Below are positions 30,558-40,719 of a stretch of DNA of 64,000 bases, in pieces. The translations under genes and the position numbers were made by a program. This DNA is from Nitzschia sp. DOCU1 (lineage: Eukaryota > Bacillariophyta > Bacillariophyceae > Bacillariales > Bacillariaceae): the NCBI GenBank assembly GCA_951394045.1, contig OX595986.1:3377534-3441533 (forward strand), written 5' to 3'. The first letter of the stretch is position 1. Each line of letters begins with the position of its first letter. The notes under the pieces were generated by a model. That model saw nothing but the letters and a program-made list of their open reading frames with translations, was not told where the DNA came from and made no database searches.

Positions 30558-31676
30558 ATGGTTGACAAAGAGCTGGAAAAAGCCATGTACTTGGACTTTT
30601 GTTCCTTGAGTGACGCCGAAATTCGAAAGTTGGCGAATGGGACGGCCAAGGATCGAGCCGATGCGACGTCTACGGCAAAAGGTCTCACTTCGGAACAGGT
30701 CTTGACTAAGGTCGAGATGAGTTTGTGGGAGGAGATCGTCACAATGCTCTTTCTAGCATTTGGAGTCCCAAATGGTGTTTTTACCATTCCGGGAGTCACG
30801 TTTTTGGTGGGCAAGTTCCTAGTCGGCAATGTGAAACTGGCGTTTACTGTGCTGGCCATCATTCTGCTTCCATTAGCCATTCTTCCACAGTCGTTCAAGC
30901 CTTCGGTGTTGCAAAGTTGGATGGCGATTCGGGTCGCCAAGTACTTTAGCTTTCGGTTCATTTTCGAGGATCGGCCGCCTTGCAAGAACCTGGACGATCC
31001 TAACTACCGCCCACGCATCATGGTGGCACCTCCACACGGAGTCTTTCCATACGGAAACTTGCTGGCCATGGTGGTGTGGCCAGCCGTGTCAGGTAGCTAC
31101 TTTCGAGGACTAGCGGCGTCTTCTGCCTTGAGACCACCCATCTTTAAGCAGATTCTTCGTTCCATGGGAGTCATTGACGCGTCGCGCCATATTGCTCGCA
31201 AGGCAGTAGAAGATGGCGAAAGCTTGGGAATATCGACGGGTGGCGTGGCTGAAGTATTCGAAACAAATGCTGAAGATGAGTGCATCGTGCTCAAGCAGCG
31301 GGTAGGACTTATCAAGCTAGCGATTCGGACTGGAGCAGATCTTGTCCCTTGCTATCTCTTTGGCAACACGGATTTGTTAGGGTGTTGGGCAGGGGAGGGT
31401 ATTCCTCAGGGCCGTAACATTTTGGAGAAAATCTCGAGAAAGGTGGGATTCGCTCTCATTATTATCCATGGTCGGTTTGGATTACCGATTCCCCGTCGGG
31501 TTCCTGTACTGGGCGTAATGGGCAAGCCCATCCCCACGTATAAGTTGAAATGCGATGAGCCCACGCAAGAACAAATCGATTCGATCCAAAAGCTTTTGCT
31601 GGACGAAATGCAAGAAATTTTTGAGCGCTACAAGGGGCTTTATGGCTGGGAGAAAAAGCACCTAATCATCAAGTAA
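30558..31676 (+). CDS. DGAT2: Type-2 diacylglycerol acyltransferase (DGAT2)
   Basis: Intronless, 372 residues from the ATG at 30558. Two adjacent hydrophobic stretches near residues 65-120 (GVFTIPGVTFLVGKFLVG, LAFTVLAIILLPLAILPQ) are the DGAT2 membrane hairpin. The acyltransferase motif APPHGVFPYGN (family HPHG, here PPHG) is followed by SMGVIDASRHIARKA, LGISTGGVAEVFE, RVGLIKLAIRTGADLVPCYLFG and MGKPIPTYKL. DGAT2 enzymes of the endoplasmic reticulum (and plastid envelope in some algae) acylate diacylglycerol to triacylglycerol. Diatoms carry several DGAT2 paralogues; which one this is cannot be told here. The replacement of the first His of HPHG by Pro occurs in other algal members as far as I recall. 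Confidence 0.9.
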   Translation: MVDKELEKAMYLDFCSLSDAEIRKLANGTAKDRADATSTAKGLTSEQVLTKVEMSLWEEIVTMLFLAFGVPNGVFTIPGVTFLVGKFLVGNVKLAFTVLAIILLPLAILPQSFKPSVLQSWMAIRVAKYFSFRFIFEDRPPCKNLDDPNYRPRIMVAPPHGVFPYGNLLAMVVWPAVSGSYFRGLAASSALRPPIFKQILRSMGVIDASRHIARKAVEDGESLGISTGGVAEVFETNAEDECIVLKQRVGLIKLAIRTGADLVPCYLFGNTDLLGCWAGEGIPQGRNILEKISRKVGFALIIIHGRFGLPIPRRVPVLGVMGKPIPTYKLKCDEPTQEQIDSIQKLLLDEMQEIFERYKGLYGWEKKHLIIK

Positions 31677-31717
31677 GAAGATACTTCTAATTTTGTGCAC
31701 TAGAGAGTCTAGTAGTA

Positions 31718-33157
31718 TTAGTCGTCGCCAGTGAAGAAATCCCAGAGCGTACTCAGGATACTGGATGCGCTACTGCTTGCTTCCTCGGCCACTTCCGCGG
31801 CCCCAGACTCCAATCCTTCGGTTGTTGTTTGGTCTCCTTCGCTCCAGAAGCTGTCATCCTTTGGTTGATCGAACTCTTCCGAGGAAAAGCTCGTATCATC
31901 CGAAAACGTGGTCTCGTCCGCAGTTGTGGTCGTGCCATCGTCTGTAAATGTCGTCTCTTTGAAAATGCCATCGTCAGCGCTTGCCGAAGTACTAGAAGCA
32001 TCCGATGGCGCATCGGCCGGCGCCGCGTCTCCAAACAATTCTGATGGTGAATCGGAATCCGTGTCGGATCCCATCATACCAGAGGAGGCTACAGTCGCTT
32101 GGCGATCGGCTTCCACTGCTTGGTCGGTTGCAGCTATCATTTCCTCTGCGCTCTCTCCTCCAACGTCCGCAATAGCTCCACCTGCTGCTGCCGCTTCGGC
32201 TGCACCTTCGCCACCGGCCTCGGCAGCTTCTACTCCTCCTCCGCCACCACCCATTGGTATTGGGATACCAATACCAGGTCCTCCACTTGGTACTCGACGG
32301 GCGATTTCAGCAATCATTCGGTCGGGTGGCATTCCTTGGAGCCACACTTTTCCGGGGCCCGTCAATGTAGTAACGAATAGACCTTCCCCACCAAACATGA
32401 CGTTTTTGATTCCAGGCATCATTTGAATATCGTACTCTATTGTTGAAGTAAAGGCAACGATGCTTCCCGATGTCACTCTCAGAACCTCTCCTTCTTCCAG
32501 ATCCTTCTCCACCAATGTACCACCAGCTTTGACCAGCACGTCACCCTGTCCACTTAATCTTTGAAGAATGAAACCTTGTCCACCAAAGAAACCCGCGCCC
32601 AGCTTTTTTGTAAATTCCATTTCGATATTGACACTTGGATTACTCGCCATGTAGGCGCCGCGTTGGCAGATTAGCGTAGAATTCTCATAATCTTCCAAGG
32701 ACAAGCGTACAATTTTGGAAGGAAAATCCGTTCCTAATCCCACCAAGCCTTCGCCCTTGTCTCCAGTATACGTAAAGTCTGTCAAGAAGACATTTTGACC
32801 CGTCATCATGCGAGCAAAGGCCGCCGAGGCTCCTTGAAGATCCGTGTTCATTTCGACTCCATGTGTCATGAACAACATGGCACCACTTTCGGCTCGCAGA
32901 GTTTCCCCTGGTCGAAGCGTAACCATGGCGACTTGAGACTCTTCTCCTTCAATCTTGGCGGAAACCGAAAAGTCAATCAGTGTGGAAGGCAAATGATTAT
33001 TATTATCGCCGACGGGTACTACAGCAGAGGAGGCTAACGATGCCGTCGAAGAATAGTGACGCAAGGCGGATTCATGGAAAGGGACAACGCGGCGAAACGA
33101 GGATGCAGGTACTCGAGCCAAGCGTGACATTCGAGCGACCCGCAATGAAGCATTCAT
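31718..33157 (-). CDS. AIM24-family mitochondrial protein
   Basis: Intronless, 479 residues. The N-terminus (MNASLRVARMSRLARVPASS FRR) has the Arg/Ser pattern of a mitochondrial presequence. The AIM24 (TIGR00266-type) beta-rich domain covers about 60-300: VTLRPGETLRAESGAMLFMT, GVEMNTDLQG, FLTDFTY, FGGQGFILQRLSGQGDVLVK, GIKNVMFGGEGLFVTTLTGP, GKVWLQGMP. In yeast, Aim24 supports inner-membrane organisation and MICOS stability; the same role here is inferred. The C-terminal 170 residues are an unusual disordered tail, first Gly/Ala/Glu-rich then Ser/Thr/Asp/Glu-rich with many TTT and SDT tracts, absent from the core family. Stop lies about 40 bp from the convergent DGAT2 stop. Confidence 0.85.
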   Translation of the reverse strand: MNASLRVARMSRLARVPASSFRRVVPFHESALRHYSSTASLASSAVVPVGDNNNHLPSTLIDFSVSAKIEGEESQVAMVTLRPGETLRAESGAMLFMTHGVEMNTDLQGASAAFARMMTGQNVFLTDFTYTGDKGEGLVGLGTDFPSKIVRLSLEDYENSTLICQRGAYMASNPSVNIEMEFTKKLGAGFFGGQGFILQRLSGQGDVLVKAGGTLVEKDLEEGEVLRVTSGSIVAFTSTIEYDIQMMPGIKNVMFGGEGLFVTTLTGPGKVWLQGMPPDRMIAEIARRVPSGGPGIGIPIPMGGGGGGVEAAEAGGEGAAEAAAAGGAIADVGGESAEEMIAATDQAVEADRQATVASSGMMGSDTDSDSPSELFGDAAPADAPSDASSTSASADDGIFKETTFTDDGTTTTADETTFSDDTSFSSEEFDQPKDDSFWSEGDQTTTEGLESGAAEVAEEASSSASSILSTLWDFFTGDD

Positions 33158-33516
33158 TGTCGATTTGTCTCACCGAACCCCCTTGGGAGCAAAGAGGAAT
33201 GGATTTTTTGTGTTTCGATCGGTTGCTGATGTTGTGTTGTGTTTGTAGACCGAGTCGTGGTGCATAATAAGAGAAAGATGATGAAAGAAAACCATCGTAG
33301 AAGCAAGTACTCGAGACTGGTTCGTGATTCAGTCAGATCGCATGATTCTATGCGCTGTACTGTAGTATTTTGTGGTGTTGGTGCTAACTCGGCAAGATTA
33401 TTGCTAACTAATAGCTACCCCAAAATCATGATATGGTAAAAGAGTAGACATGAAAGGAGTATTAGAAGCGCCTTTGCAACTTTGCTTGCGTTTACTACCT
33501 AGTAAAGGTTGGAAAG
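33158..33516. other. Intergenic region upstream of AIM24
   Basis: About 360 bp holding the AIM24 promoter and the 3' UTR of the aldo/keto reductase. Nothing specific recognised. Confidence 0.35.
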
Positions 33517-35480
33517 TTATGGGTAGGGACGATCAGGGAAATCCTTCCATGGCTTCAGGTCAAAGGCAGTTTCCCATTCTTTCGGTAGAGCCTCCTTTTC
33601 TTCTTCCTTTTCGTCCGCCTTTTCGCCTTCCTTTCCTGGCTCCTCGGGGGTGCACCACTTTTTCACCAGCGCATACGCTTCTTTTACTCGTGCACGATTC
33701 TTTTCGGGTACCCCGGCCAAATCATCCACAAAATAATCCTTGTCTGGATCTGCTGGCAAGCCTGGCGTAAAGCCCCAATTGATTCTGCCCATCTTGTCAA
33801 TCGCTTCATCCTCGGACAGCGCGGGATCATAGTTCTTGAAGTTGCCAAGAAGCATCTTGTACCGATCTTTGGCAAACTGATGCATGCCCCAAGCCATCAT
33901 ACAATTGTACATCCAGATCGTTTGTGTATGCTCTACGAGATACTTGGATTTGTCGCTTTTCAGAATGCCCTCGTAACACGTCTTGATCCAATCTTCGCCC
34001 AGTGCGTCGACTTGAGCCTGCCTCAACCTGGCACCAGCGGCTTTTACGCGAGGTAGAAGCTCTCCCTTGCCGTGAAGATACGCAGGCACCACACACTGAT
34101 CTAGGTCTGCAACTCGAGCAAATCCGATCTGAACAGTATGAGCAGATGACTTTTCGGAATCAAACTCTTCCAAATTCCAGAGCCAGCCAAGACCGTGCGT
34201 CATGGGTTCTAGGTCTGGCAGAGTCAAGGACCGCAGTTTTCTCGACGGCTCGAAGATTTTACCTCCCTTGTCAAGGACGCTAATGATCGACACTGGTTAC
34301 AAAAAGAATACAGGTAAACAAATTGATCAGTGCAAAAGCGCCTTGCGGAATCCTTGAACATTCACGACGTACCTCCCATATCTAGCTTGTTTGCTAGACG
34401 AACGCATGGCGCGTTTCCTTCGCCGTTGGCGCCGTCGCCAGTGGCGGTATAAGATCCACAAAAATGATAGTGAATATTGACATAGTCAAACTTCTCCGTG
34501 GCAATAAGTTTGTAAATAAAGTCGCTCGGCCCATGTGTACTAAATCCGATATGACGAATTTTCCCCGCCGCCTTGTACTCTTGAATGACAGTCCAACAAT
34601 TTTCTTCCCCACCAAACATCCAATCCCATTGCCATTCTCCGTTCAAACCGTGGAATGCAAACATATCCAAATAATCAACCTGGAGGCGTTCAAAGCACTC
34701 CTCCATCATATCTCGGAATTCTTTGAGATCTGCTCGAGGTCCAACTTTTGTCTGAATGATGAGATCTTCTCGTTTGATTTCGCCGTTGAGCATCATTTGC
34801 TTCAGAGCCACACCCAACTGAAGCTGCGATGATCCGTACCCAAACGCGGTCTCAATATGGTTAATCCCGTACTTGAGAATGGCCTGGCGCAAAATTTGCA
34901 CCAAATTCTCTTGGCAGTCCGAGTACACCTGGTCCATGCAATCAATGGTGCGGCCCCACTGCTGTTGAAATCTCATACAACCAATGGTGACAATCGACAT
35001 TTGTAGCTCGGTCTTTCCAAATCGAACTTTTGGCACTTTGATATCTGTCTCTAGTAGGTGCCGGCACTCCTCCAGCACCAGATTGAGCCCCGCCTCCAAA
35101 TCTATTTCGTCTTTCATGGTCACCAAGCTCGCAATATTTCGTCCAATCTTGACTAGTCGATCGTTGGATTCGGCGCAATACGCTGGTAGAGTTTCTTTCA
35201 AGAAATCTAGCGCAATTTCAATGGCACTTTTTGGAAACTTGGCAACCGCTTCTTCGGCAATCGCCGAGACGCTGGATTTGACCCGCTTGGCGGTCGGCTC
35301 GTCGGAACTCATGGTTTCTCCAATGTCGGCACTAAGGTACGAAGATGATCTGCTGCTCTCTGACGATTCGCAGCTATCAAAGAAAACTGTGAGAATGAGG
35401 AGAAGTGTTGCACAAACGATATTTCTCATCGCTCGTGATGGAAGTGATGGGGGACGATGCGTGGACGATTGCGTGGACAT
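33517..35480 (-). CDS. Aldo/keto reductase with N-terminal membrane or signal segment
   Basis: Exons 35480-34373 and 34292-33517 (GTACGTCG...AACCAG, 80 nt) give 627 residues. After a hydrophobic segment (MRNIVCATLLLILTVFF, starting at residue 18) comes a 130-residue helical region, then an AKR barrel: VRFGKTELQMSIVTIGCMRF, NHIETAFGYGSSQLQLG (catalytic Tyr; the usual Asp is Glu), LIIQTKVGPR (Lys), YLDMFAFHGLN (His), AAGKIRHIGFSTHG and DMGVSIISVLDKGGK. The C-terminal third is longer than in typical AKRs and ends in a Glu/Lys-rich segment. NAD(P)H-dependent carbonyl reduction is the family activity; the substrate is unknown. The long extensions and the hydrophobic leader suggest an organellar or secretory location. 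Confidence 0.85.
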
Positions 35481-35823
35481 CAATGACTCTCGTTTTTGTT
35501 TGCATGGATGGGATCAGAGGCCGAGACGGGGCATTTTTCGTACATACGTCAGAAAAAATGAGATCTTTGACTCGATAGATTGAAAACAGGGCCCAAAAAA
35601 CTGCAGTCAGCACAGCAAGCGGTCGGTGTTAGGAGTAGTGGCCCAAGACTTTGACTTGTTTGATTCAAGGATGACTTCTTTGATTCATTCCCAGAGTGGC
35701 GGGAGGTTCGCCAAGAATGGAATCGAAAAAGAACGAATGAATAGCAACCAGGAGCAATGACGACGCCTTCGTCGCAGCAATCAACCCATGACAATGATTG
35801 AGAATCATAGTATCGTCGCCTAC

Positions 35824-36090
35824 TCACCTTTCGTTCGATTGTTCGTCAACCCGATCTTGCCATGCATCATTCAACAATTGCGCCATGATGACCCCGCCCG
35901 CGATGAAGAGGAATTGTTTGAACTCTTCCTCCTCTTCCTCTTCGTCGTCGTACGACATCATGTCGGCTATGAGTTGGAGTGCCATCATGTTTCTTTCATC
36001 ACTATCACTGTCGCTATCACTGTCACTATCACTGTCGCTATCACTGTCACTGTCACTATCACTGTCACTATCACTGTCACTATCAGACAT
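35824..36090 (-). CDS. Putative small acidic (Ser-Asp)n protein, first exon only
   Basis: From the ATG at 36090 the frame reads MSDSDSDSD..., about 15 Ser-Asp repeats, then RNMMALQLIADMMSYDD, a Glu run, and a hydrophobic segment (FLFIAGGVIMAQLLNDAW). It ends where a strong donor-like AAAG-GTGAGTA occurs (35825-35832), so the stop may lie in an intron and further exons may follow towards lower coordinates; I could not find them with confidence. The mix of a real-looking hydrophobic core and a repeat leader makes chance less likely, but the gene is unproven. The Ser-Asp run would be a good casein kinase 2 substrate in principle. Confidence 0.35.
   Translation of the reverse strand: MSDSDSDSDSDSDSDSDSDSDSDSDSDSDSDERNMMALQLIADMMSYDDEEEEEEEFKQFLFIAGGVIMAQLLNDAWQDRVDEQSNER
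35998..36088. repeat. TCACTATCACTGTC microsatellite
   Basis: Interleaved ACTATC and ACTGTC hexamers in a nearly pure run of about 90 bp. On the minus strand it encodes alternating Ser-Asp. Confidence 0.85.
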
Positions 36091-36758
36091 GATTGTAGCT
36101 ATCCTCTAAAATAGAGATGCTAATAGTTGTTATTGTTGCGATGGAGGAGGGGTGAATTGAAATGAGAAAGAATGTCGTTGTCATTTTTCGTCGGTCGCTA
36201 GTAGTAGATCTTGCATCGCTGACTCGTTGGAATGAAATTGGTTGATCAAAATGTCGTGTGAGACACATTTTACATAACAGCACATTCTAGCCCAACCCCT
36301 TTTTTCACAACCCTAAAAGCCTCGACCCTGTTTTTACATATAAAACGAAGAGATTATTGTAGCACGAGAAGACTACTTGGACTAAATCAAATCGGGGGAT
36401 GGCGTCTGTCTGTTCCGCCGATACCTCTGCGCGCGCGCTATCATAAGACTGACTGACTCCATGGACTCTACATGATACCCGTCGTCTCGTGGAGCAACGA
36501 GCAAAATTTGCTGCATCTCTTGTGTTGGTCACATCGAATCAATTGTAACAGTCAATACAGCACAACGAGTTCCTTCTTCGGGCTGTCCAAAGGCGCTGGA
36601 CAGAGGATTGATCGGGAGACTAGGGAAAAAGTGAAGCTTTTCTTGGGGGAGAGGATTTGTCGATCGCAAATTCGACATGTCATGCCCCCGACGTCAAACT
36701 ACGCTTTATTTTCACCGTCGTATGGACTAGATGAACTGACCAAAGACAGGAATCAATA

Positions 36759-37918
36759 ATGAAGAAACACGCTCGATCGACTAGCAAAGGAAGTTCGGTG
36801 CTTGTATCTCTACTGCTTCTATGTGTAGCGGTCAATTTCTTGGTGAGCTGGATCGCCGGTAGCACGTTGCTAAACTCTGATGCATCGCCATCGTCGTCTG
36901 TGATTCATCCATCCAAGCCAAAACCCAAATTTGAACGCCAGACCATGGCACCGCAGAATTCGTCGCACAATACAGCAGGTTTTATTCATGTCGGAAAGAC
37001 GGGTGGCTCCACCATTTCCAAGCTGTTGCGAAATGGATGCACCTCCTTTGTCGAGGGGCCCTGCCGGACGATCGAGAATGAATCCATCGTCTCGAAAATG
37101 GTGGTACGTCAGTTCAGATGCGGTATCGAAAGGACCACGGTGGGGCTTTTGAAATTCTCATTTCGTTTATTTCCTTGTTTGCTTGCTAGGAACACTACTA
37201 TCACGTGCCGGACTTCCATCGGATACCTTCGTCCAATCATGCTTCCTTTATCATCTCGGTTCGAGACGTCTTTGAACGTACTGTATCCTCCTTCCTCTAC
37301 CACCATCCCAAAAACGCGGCTGCTAATAATGTTACTCTGCTCAAATCACATGAGAAATATGGTCCTTTGGCGTATAGTTGCTTTGATACACTTGACGAAT
37401 TTGCGACTCTGGTCGGTGGTATTCAGGATCCGGGCAGTTGCCGGTATCCCTATCGACACAATGTGGTCGACGCCACGGATTGTCCCGCCTTGGCATGCGC
37501 CACGCTTCACGGAAAGGTTCGATTCTTTGTACATTTGTTTTTCAACTTTCGCAACATTTTGTATACCAAAGTGCCGAAAGAGCCCCCGCGGCGGTTGTAT
37601 TCGCTTCGTCAAGAGTATTTGTGGCAGGACTGGAAAGCTCTCAACATTATGTGGGGACAAGTCGATCCCGTCTACATTCCTCCGAGTAAGTTCAATCAAC
37701 GCAATATATCGGCAATCCCACTACCTATTGGTCGGAACATTAGTCGTCGCGATTCATTATGTACGGCGTTAAAGGCCGAGTACGTGGCCTATTTTCGCAT
37801 TCTTCGCATGTCCCACAACATGAATGAAGAGGATTTTGAGAACTCTGTCAAGATTGCAGAAAAGAGTTGCCCCAATCTAGATATCCGAGAGATAGTTGGA
37901 TCAATTACCGCTCGCTGA
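36759..37918 (+). CDS. Type-II membrane sulfotransferase
   Basis: Exons 36759-37103 and 37190-37918 (GTACGTCA...TTGCTAG, 86 nt) give 357 residues. A membrane anchor near residues 14-35 (VLVSLLLLCVAVNFLVSWIA) follows a short basic cytosolic tail, the type-II topology of Golgi sulfotransferases. The 5'-phosphosulfate loop is FIHVGKTGGSTISKLLRNG and the 3'-phosphate region is SFIISVRDVFERTVSSFLYH. Cysteines and N-glycosylation sequons (NSS, NVT, NIS) in the luminal part support secretion. The family transfers sulfate from PAPS to carbohydrates or proteins; in diatoms sulfated polysaccharides are plausible substrates, but this is inference. No close subfamily can be named from the sequence alone. 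Confidence 0.85.
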
Positions 37919-37971
37919 GAAACTAAAGATACAACATAGCTCATTCGTTTTGTCATTTATATATCTACTAG

Positions 37972-40341
37972 TTATTGTAGTGCTTGATAGACTTCCTTTG
38001 CCACCGCCTTGGCCAAATCTCCATGTGGCGATGCCACCATTTCCACTCGACTCACCACGTACAGAGTCTTGGCGACCTCCTTGACACTGGGACACGCCAT
38101 TGCGGTCGTTCCCAGTGCTACTAGACTTCTTGTAATCGCTTCTGCTTCGTAGCTCCTATCGCGCAATATCGTGTCTACCAACGTGACCACTTGTGCGGCA
38201 ATCACTTCGGTTTGTGCCGACGTTGTCGTTGCCGCCAGTTTGCTCGAATAATGGAGATAGTACGCGATATTATACAGGAGTGTGGCAACGGACAAGCGTA
38301 CATTTTTGTTGGTGGACGAGACAAACGCTTGTGCACATTTCAACATGTCTTCCAGGTGACCAATGGCCGCAGCACAAGACCCTGCCCCTCCCTTGAAGGC
38401 ATTGGCAAAGAGACGGAGCGACAACATGGGAATCGCCACGGCGGCTGGTCCTTGTAATCCTTCCGTCTTGCCGGCTAATTCCACAGCTTGACTCAATAGT
38501 TTGTTCCACACTCCCTCATTCTTGGCCGCTGCAGCATCCGGGTGTGTGACTGTCATTCGTGCCAAATCCAACGCAGGAAAGGCCTCGGCGGGTGAAAACA
38601 TGTCCAGCATTTCCGAGAGCAAGGCTAATTCTGCAGACGATACAGTCGTGGCATGATAACGACTCGTACCTCCGAGCGTCTCCAACAGCGAGGAAAGCAA
38701 CGTCAATTGGGCGTCGGACAATGTTCCAAATTCTTGAATCTTGCTCTTGATCTTATCCAAGGTTGTAGTAGCATTCTTGGCTGGCAATTCAAACGTTTTA
38801 TATCCCGCCATGGGTAAATGTTGAAAGGATACCATGGGAACTCCCGTCGTGGCCACTGGCGTGGGTCCACCTCCTCCACTTCCGCCTAATGTCGGCGTTT
38901 CGGTCCCCACACGTTGTCGAATATAATCGGCAATATCTTGTAGATGATATTGTGGTAGCACATGCTGGTCAATGAATCGTTGTGCCGCCACAAAGGGATT
39001 TTCTCCATTATTGTATCCAATTTGTAATTTGGCAACGCCTCCTCCCGTTTGATCGACTTCAATGGGAAGAACATGATCATAGGATTCTCCATCAATCATT
39101 CCTCCATCACTGGACCCCATGACTTGTCCTACTTCTACCCACGTCCCAGATACCGCACTCCATTGCGCGGCAATAGCAATACCGCCCTTATTGAATACTT
39201 GTACTTGTCCTTCCGATGTGCCCGGTTGAAATGAATTTTGTTCCCACAGTGGCAATTTGGCAATTTCTTCTGCTGTAGGACCCGTGGATTTCTTTTGATG
39301 CGCTTGTTGGACGGCGGCCGCAAATGCTTGACGTTCTTCGACCGGTGCCATGCGATCACTTGCCTTTGTAAAAATGCGCAAGGTTCCATCGTCACAACAC
39401 GTGGCTAAATCTCCATTGGGTAAACTCAGTAATTTCCAAACACAAGCTGGATGCAAAAGAATTTGTGGTTCTTCTTGTGGCGAATCCAAATTCCAAAGAA
39501 CCACATGACCGTCTTCGGCCGATGCTGCGACTGTATGATTCTCGAGTGGAACTACCGAAAGTAACATGGGTGGATGCTGTTGCTGTAAGAACAGCAATGT
39601 TGACAAGCATTCTCCTGTTTCTATTGCCCGCAATCTGACGGTTCCATCATTGGAGCATGTCGCCAGAATATTGTTGTTGCTACTAGGCAAGAGACAAATA
39701 TCTCGAATCGGTCCTTCATGATCATTGGCGACATGATGCGTACAAGTGACTTGTCCAGTCGTGGTATGAACCGTCCATAGACGCACCGAATGATTCATGA
39801 CTTGATTGCCTTGAGCAATCCCTGCAGATCCCGTAGCAATGCGCAAGGTGGCACTCACAGTAGACTCTAAACCGACTACACACACGGAATTTTCGTGATC
39901 TCCCAGAGTCGCCATCATGGCACGACGTGTCACATTCCACACTTTGGCAGTTCCATCCCACGAACCACTAATCAGATACTCTTCTTCTGGAGTTTTGGCA
40001 ATCGCTAAACTCGTCACGGGCTTTTCATGTCCTTCCAATGTCGCCACGAGTTTGTGGTTTTGGCTGTCAAACAAGCGAATTTTGGCATCTTTACAACCCG
40101 TGGCGTACATGCCCCCGGACAAGACACACAAGGCCGTGACGGAATGATTGTGTTGATAGTCCAGAGGAAACAAGGCGGCAGAAGGAACCCCAAAGGCACA
40201 CATGGCGCCACCTTGAGTGCCTGTAAGAATCGTAAAGGCATCGACCGTGTCGCCGCCGTTGTGATTCTCCATGACAATGGCAGCTCGAATGCCTTGACCA
40301 TCCGAGACGAATTGTTGCGATAATTCCCAGTCTACTTGCAT
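37972..40341 (-). CDS. PLAA: PLAA / Doa1 / Ufd3, Cdc48(p97) ubiquitin adaptor
   Basis: Intronless, 789 residues. Seven WD40 repeats fill about 1-335 (e.g. HNHSVTALCVLSGGMYATGC, LEGHEKPVTSLAIAKT, SGSWDGTAKVWNV, LATCSNDGTVRLRAIETGE, ATCCDDGTLRIFT). The PFU ubiquitin-binding domain is near 400-480 (GTWVEVGQVMG, YDHVLPIEVDQ, KLQIGYNNGENPFVAAQRFI). The PUL Armadillo-like domain, which binds the Cdc48 tail, fills about 520-789 (MVSFQHLPMAGYKTFELPA; the end is helical). Family role: ubiquitin-dependent degradation, ribophagy and endolysosomal turnover with Cdc48/p97. All three domains are present and in order. Its start faces that of selenoprotein S, another p97-linked protein, across 378 bp. Confidence 0.93.
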   Translation of the reverse strand: MQVDWELSQQFVSDGQGIRAAIVMENHNGGDTVDAFTILTGTQGGAMCAFGVPSAALFPLDYQHNHSVTALCVLSGGMYATGCKDAKIRLFDSQNHKLVATLEGHEKPVTSLAIAKTPEEEYLISGSWDGTAKVWNVTRRAMMATLGDHENSVCVVGLESTVSATLRIATGSAGIAQGNQVMNHSVRLWTVHTTTGQVTCTHHVANDHEGPIRDICLLPSSNNNILATCSNDGTVRLRAIETGECLSTLLFLQQQHPPMLLSVVPLENHTVAASAEDGHVVLWNLDSPQEEPQILLHPACVWKLLSLPNGDLATCCDDGTLRIFTKASDRMAPVEERQAFAAAVQQAHQKKSTGPTAEEIAKLPLWEQNSFQPGTSEGQVQVFNKGGIAIAAQWSAVSGTWVEVGQVMGSSDGGMIDGESYDHVLPIEVDQTGGGVAKLQIGYNNGENPFVAAQRFIDQHVLPQYHLQDIADYIRQRVGTETPTLGGSGGGGPTPVATTGVPMVSFQHLPMAGYKTFELPAKNATTTLDKIKSKIQEFGTLSDAQLTLLSSLLETLGGTSRYHATTVSSAELALLSEMLDMFSPAEAFPALDLARMTVTHPDAAAAKNEGVWNKLLSQAVELAGKTEGLQGPAAVAIPMLSLRLFANAFKGGAGSCAAAIGHLEDMLKCAQAFVSSTNKNVRLSVATLLYNIAYYLHYSSKLAATTTSAQTEVIAAQVVTLVDTILRDRSYEAEAITRSLVALGTTAMACPSVKEVAKTLYVVSRVEMVASPHGDLAKAVAKEVYQALQ

Positions 40342-40719
40342 ATCTATAATTGAATACTATTGCAACAGCAAAAAAGGCAGCGGAAAATCAATGGCAGCAA
40401 AGAGACATCCAATGGAGCCTCTCCTGAAATTGTAATAAAATGAGAGATGGCCGACGAAAGGAAACGAAACAAAATCCAAGTTTCCGACTCTTTCGATCAA
40501 AATATTGGAAAAGAGAAAGCTATCCGTTTGTACGTACGATGCATGACTACATACCAGTGTACATAACATGAGAAATTTGGAGACCTTCGCTCTCGCCCGC
40601 GAAGGGACCGAAGGACGTGATACCCGTTCTACTACACGCGATACGACCATGGAACATTGCAAATGACCACTCTTATTACTTTTTCGACGACGAATTGAAT
40701 TCGGTATTGCAAGAGTAAT
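40342..40719. promoter_or_regulatory. Divergent intergenic region PLAA / selenoprotein S
   Basis: Both start codons face outward from this 378-bp interval, so it is likely a bidirectional promoter. Nothing specific recognised. Confidence 0.5.

Larger units (their letters stand above)
35481..36758. other. Intergenic stretch AKR / sulfotransferase
   Basis: About 1.3 kb. It contains the Ser-Asp ORF at 35824-36090 (listed separately) and its hexamer-like microsatellite at about 35998-36088. The remainder shows no recognisable gene. The sulfotransferase promoter should be in the right part. Confidence 0.4.
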
